A stretch of 22,983 nucleotides of DNA from a bacterium UBA7470 (GTDB lineage: Bacteria > Pseudomonadota > Gammaproteobacteria > Burkholderiales > Burkholderiaceae_C), in NCBI GenBank assembly GCA_002479815.1, contig DLPA01000097.1:2214-25196 (forward strand), written 5' to 3'. Numbering within the stretch: position 1 is the stretch's first letter; each line of letters begins with the position of its first letter. A program made the position numbers and the translations under genes. Below are positions 21,546 through 22,983 of the stretch, piece by piece. Below the pieces are notes generated by a model that saw only the letters and a program-made list of their open reading frames with translations, had not been told where the DNA came from and did no database searches.

Positions 21546-22983
21546 GCACTTTGCCCCCGACCCGCTGGCAACAAACGCGCCACACCTTGCGCCAAGTCTT
21601 GGCCTTGGCCGTGCCCTATTTCCAGTCTGAAGACAAATGGAAGGCGCGTGGCCTGCTGGCCGCCATCATCGCCTTGAACTTGGGTTCGGTGTATATGTTG
21701 GTGCTCATCAACGACTGGAATCGGGTGTTTTACGACGCGTTGCAAGACAAGAACCAAGCGGTGTTTTGGCGCGAGTTGGGCCGCTTCACCTACTTGGCGT
21801 TCGGCTTCATCGCCATTGCCGTCTATAAGTTTTACCTGACGCAATGGTTGGAGCTTCGCTGGCGCACATGGATGACGCAGCACTTCATGACCCGCTGGTT
21901 GACCACCCCCACCTACTATCACCTAGAGCTGTTGCGTTTTTCTCAGGCCACGGGCAACACCGCCTCGCCCGACAACCCCGACCAGCGCATCGCCGAGGAC
22001 TTGAACCTGTTCACCAACTACACCGTCAGCTTGTCGATGGGCCTGCTCAACGCCGTGGTGACGCTGGTGAGCTTTGTCGGGATTTTGTGGGGCTTGTCGG
22101 GGTCGTTCAGCTTTGAGTGGCAAGGTCAAACGTGGGAAATTCCGGGCTTCATGGTCTGGATGGCGGTTTTGTACTGTGCGGTGGGCAGTTGGATCACGCA
22201 CAAAATAGGCCGGCCCTTGACCGGCTTGAACTTTGAGCAACAACGCCGTGAGGCGCACTTTCGCCACCACTTGGTGCGTGTGCGCGAGTACAGCGAATCC
22301 ATCGCCTTGGATCAGGGCGAGACGGTGGAGCGTGAGCGCGTGGGCCGCAAATTCACCGCCGTGATCGACAACGCCATGCAGCTCATCGGCGCACAAAAAC
22401 GGCTGATCTGGTTCACCACAGGCTTTGGTCAAGCGGCGGTGGTGTTTCCGTTTGTCGTCGCTGCGCCTCGGTTTTTCAGCGGGGCGATACAGTTGGGCGA
22501 ACTGATGCAAATCGCCTCCGCCTTTGGGCGGGTGCAAGATGCCTTGTCGTGGTTCGTCGATCACTACGCCTCACTGGCGGCTTGGCGGGCAACGACCGAC
22601 CGGTTGACGAGTTTTGAGGTTCGTTTATCTGATGTGATGCTTGAACATAAAAAGCCTGATGCTGCTGAAAATAATGCGCCTGAAGTTTCTGCAGGTACGC
22701 AGCAATGGCAGGCACAAGGCCTGCACATCGGTCTACCGAATGGTCGCTCTCTTGACATACCGACCGACTTCGCCATTCAAGCGGGCGACAGTATTTGCAT
22801 TCAAGGGCCATCGGGCAGCGGCAAATCGACGCTGCTGCGTGCGCTGGCGGGCTTGTGGCCGTGGACACAAGGGACGATACAGCCGCCCAGCGATCACCCC
22901 ACTCACAGCTTGTTCGTGCCGCAACGCGCCTACATGCCGCACGGCCCTTTGCGTGAAGCCTTGGCCTACCCCGAATCTGCCAG
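21542..22983 (+). CDS. SbmA/BacA-YddA-like ABC transporter, fused permease-ATPase, 3' end missing
   Basis: The visible 480 residues comprise a membrane domain of the SbmA/BacA type and the start of a fused ATPase domain. Likely helices are near 37-57, 81-101, 162-184, 201-218, 290-308 and around 315-340; the RVREYSESIALDQGE segment (246-260) is characteristic. The ATPase part shows Walker A GPSGSGKST (422-430) and Q-loop Q461 (FVPQ). Signature, Walker B and H-loop lie past the window edge. Relatives take up or export peptides, vitamin B12-like or fatty-acyl compounds; the substrate here is unknown. The start ATG overlaps the nucleotidase stop by four bases. Confidence 0.9.
   Translation, partial: MSTLPPTRWQQTRHTLRQVLALAVPYFQSEDKWKARGLLAAIIALNLGSVYMLVLINDWNRVFYDALQDKNQAVFWRELGRFTYLAFGFIAIAVYKFYLTQWLELRWRTWMTQHFMTRWLTTPTYYHLELLRFSQATGNTASPDNPDQRIAEDLNLFTNYTVSLSMGLLNAVVTLVSFVGILWGLSGSFSFEWQGQTWEIPGFMVWMAVLYCAVGSWITHKIGRPLTGLNFEQQRREAHFRHHLVRVREYSESIALDQGETVERERVGRKFTAVIDNAMQLIGAQKRLIWFTTGFGQAAVVFPFVVAAPRFFSGAIQLGELMQIASAFGRVQDALSWFVDHYASLAAWRATTDRLTSFEVRLSDVMLEHKKPDAAENNAPEVSAGTQQWQAQGLHIGLPNGRSLDIPTDFAIQAGDSICIQGPSGSGKSTLLRALAGLWPWTQGTIQPPSDHPTHSLFVPQRAYMPHGPLREALAYPESA

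Noticed and set aside
1..22983. CRISPR array, prophage, integrase or toxin-antitoxin module
   Set aside because: No regularly spaced repeats, phage genes, recombinase or paired small toxin/antitoxin genes were seen on either strand.

Overview
The window looks like a piece of a betaproteobacterial chromosome, most likely order Burkholderiales (Comamonadaceae-like). I infer this from the gene families present: a Bug/TctC-type periplasmic binding protein, a formate dehydrogenase locus with its small Tat-signal protein, a malonyl-CoA-synthetase-like ligase, NodI/NodJ-like ABC genes and a cysteine-rich CWC protein. No database search was possible, so the placement is an inference. There are no rRNA or tRNA genes, CRISPR arrays, or transposase genes that I can see. 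Coding density is high.

Layout. (1) 1-1001, minus strand: start of a formate dehydrogenase operon (small Tat-signal protein, then the catalytic alpha subunit, cut by the window edge). (2) 1002-1467: a regulatory region holding a good candidate sigma-54 promoter facing the fdh operon and two perfect palindromes about 90-120 bp upstream of it. (3) 1468-4922, plus strand: a sigma-54-activator response regulator and its membrane sensor kinase, with start and stop codons overlapping. (4) 4937-5183: a 247-bp inverted-repeat element. (5) 5172-6253, minus strand: a cysteine-rich CWC protein and a class II glutamine amidotransferase whose stop codon lies inside the element. (6) 6328-10924, plus strand: an EamA/DMT transporter, a soluble PAS-HisKA-HATPase-REC-REC-HPt hybrid kinase, and an overlapping REC-GGDEF protein that is degenerate in both domains. 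(7) 10902-11801, minus strand: phosphatidylserine decarboxylase. (8) 11930-13803, plus strand: a NodI/NodJ-like ABC-2 transporter. (9) 13864-14172: a small zinc-ribbon-like protein. (10) 14520-16808: an AraC-type DNA-binding module fused to GGDEF and EAL domains. (11) 16854-20247: a Bug-type binding protein, a crotonase-fold protein and a malonyl-CoA-synthetase-like ligase. (12) 20279-20526: a second, 248-bp copy of the inverted-repeat element. (13) 20634-22983: a cN-I type 5'-nucleotidase and a fused permease-ATPase of the SbmA/YddA type, cut by the window edge.

How the parts fit together. The left end reads as a self-contained circuit: the kinase senses something in the periplasm, phosphorylates the activator, and the activator probably works with sigma-54 RNA polymerase at the divergent fdh promoter. 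The middle is rich in signalling proteins with c-di-GMP-type domains whose catalytic motifs are broken but whose RxxD inhibitory-site motifs remain. These look like nucleotide-sensing effectors rather than enzymes.

The two most interesting things are the AraC-GGDEF-EAL fusion, a candidate one-protein link between c-di-GMP and transcription, and the pair of about 248-bp inverted-repeat elements. The element ends contain a nested palindrome plus a T-run, and one copy has supplied the end of a coding sequence.
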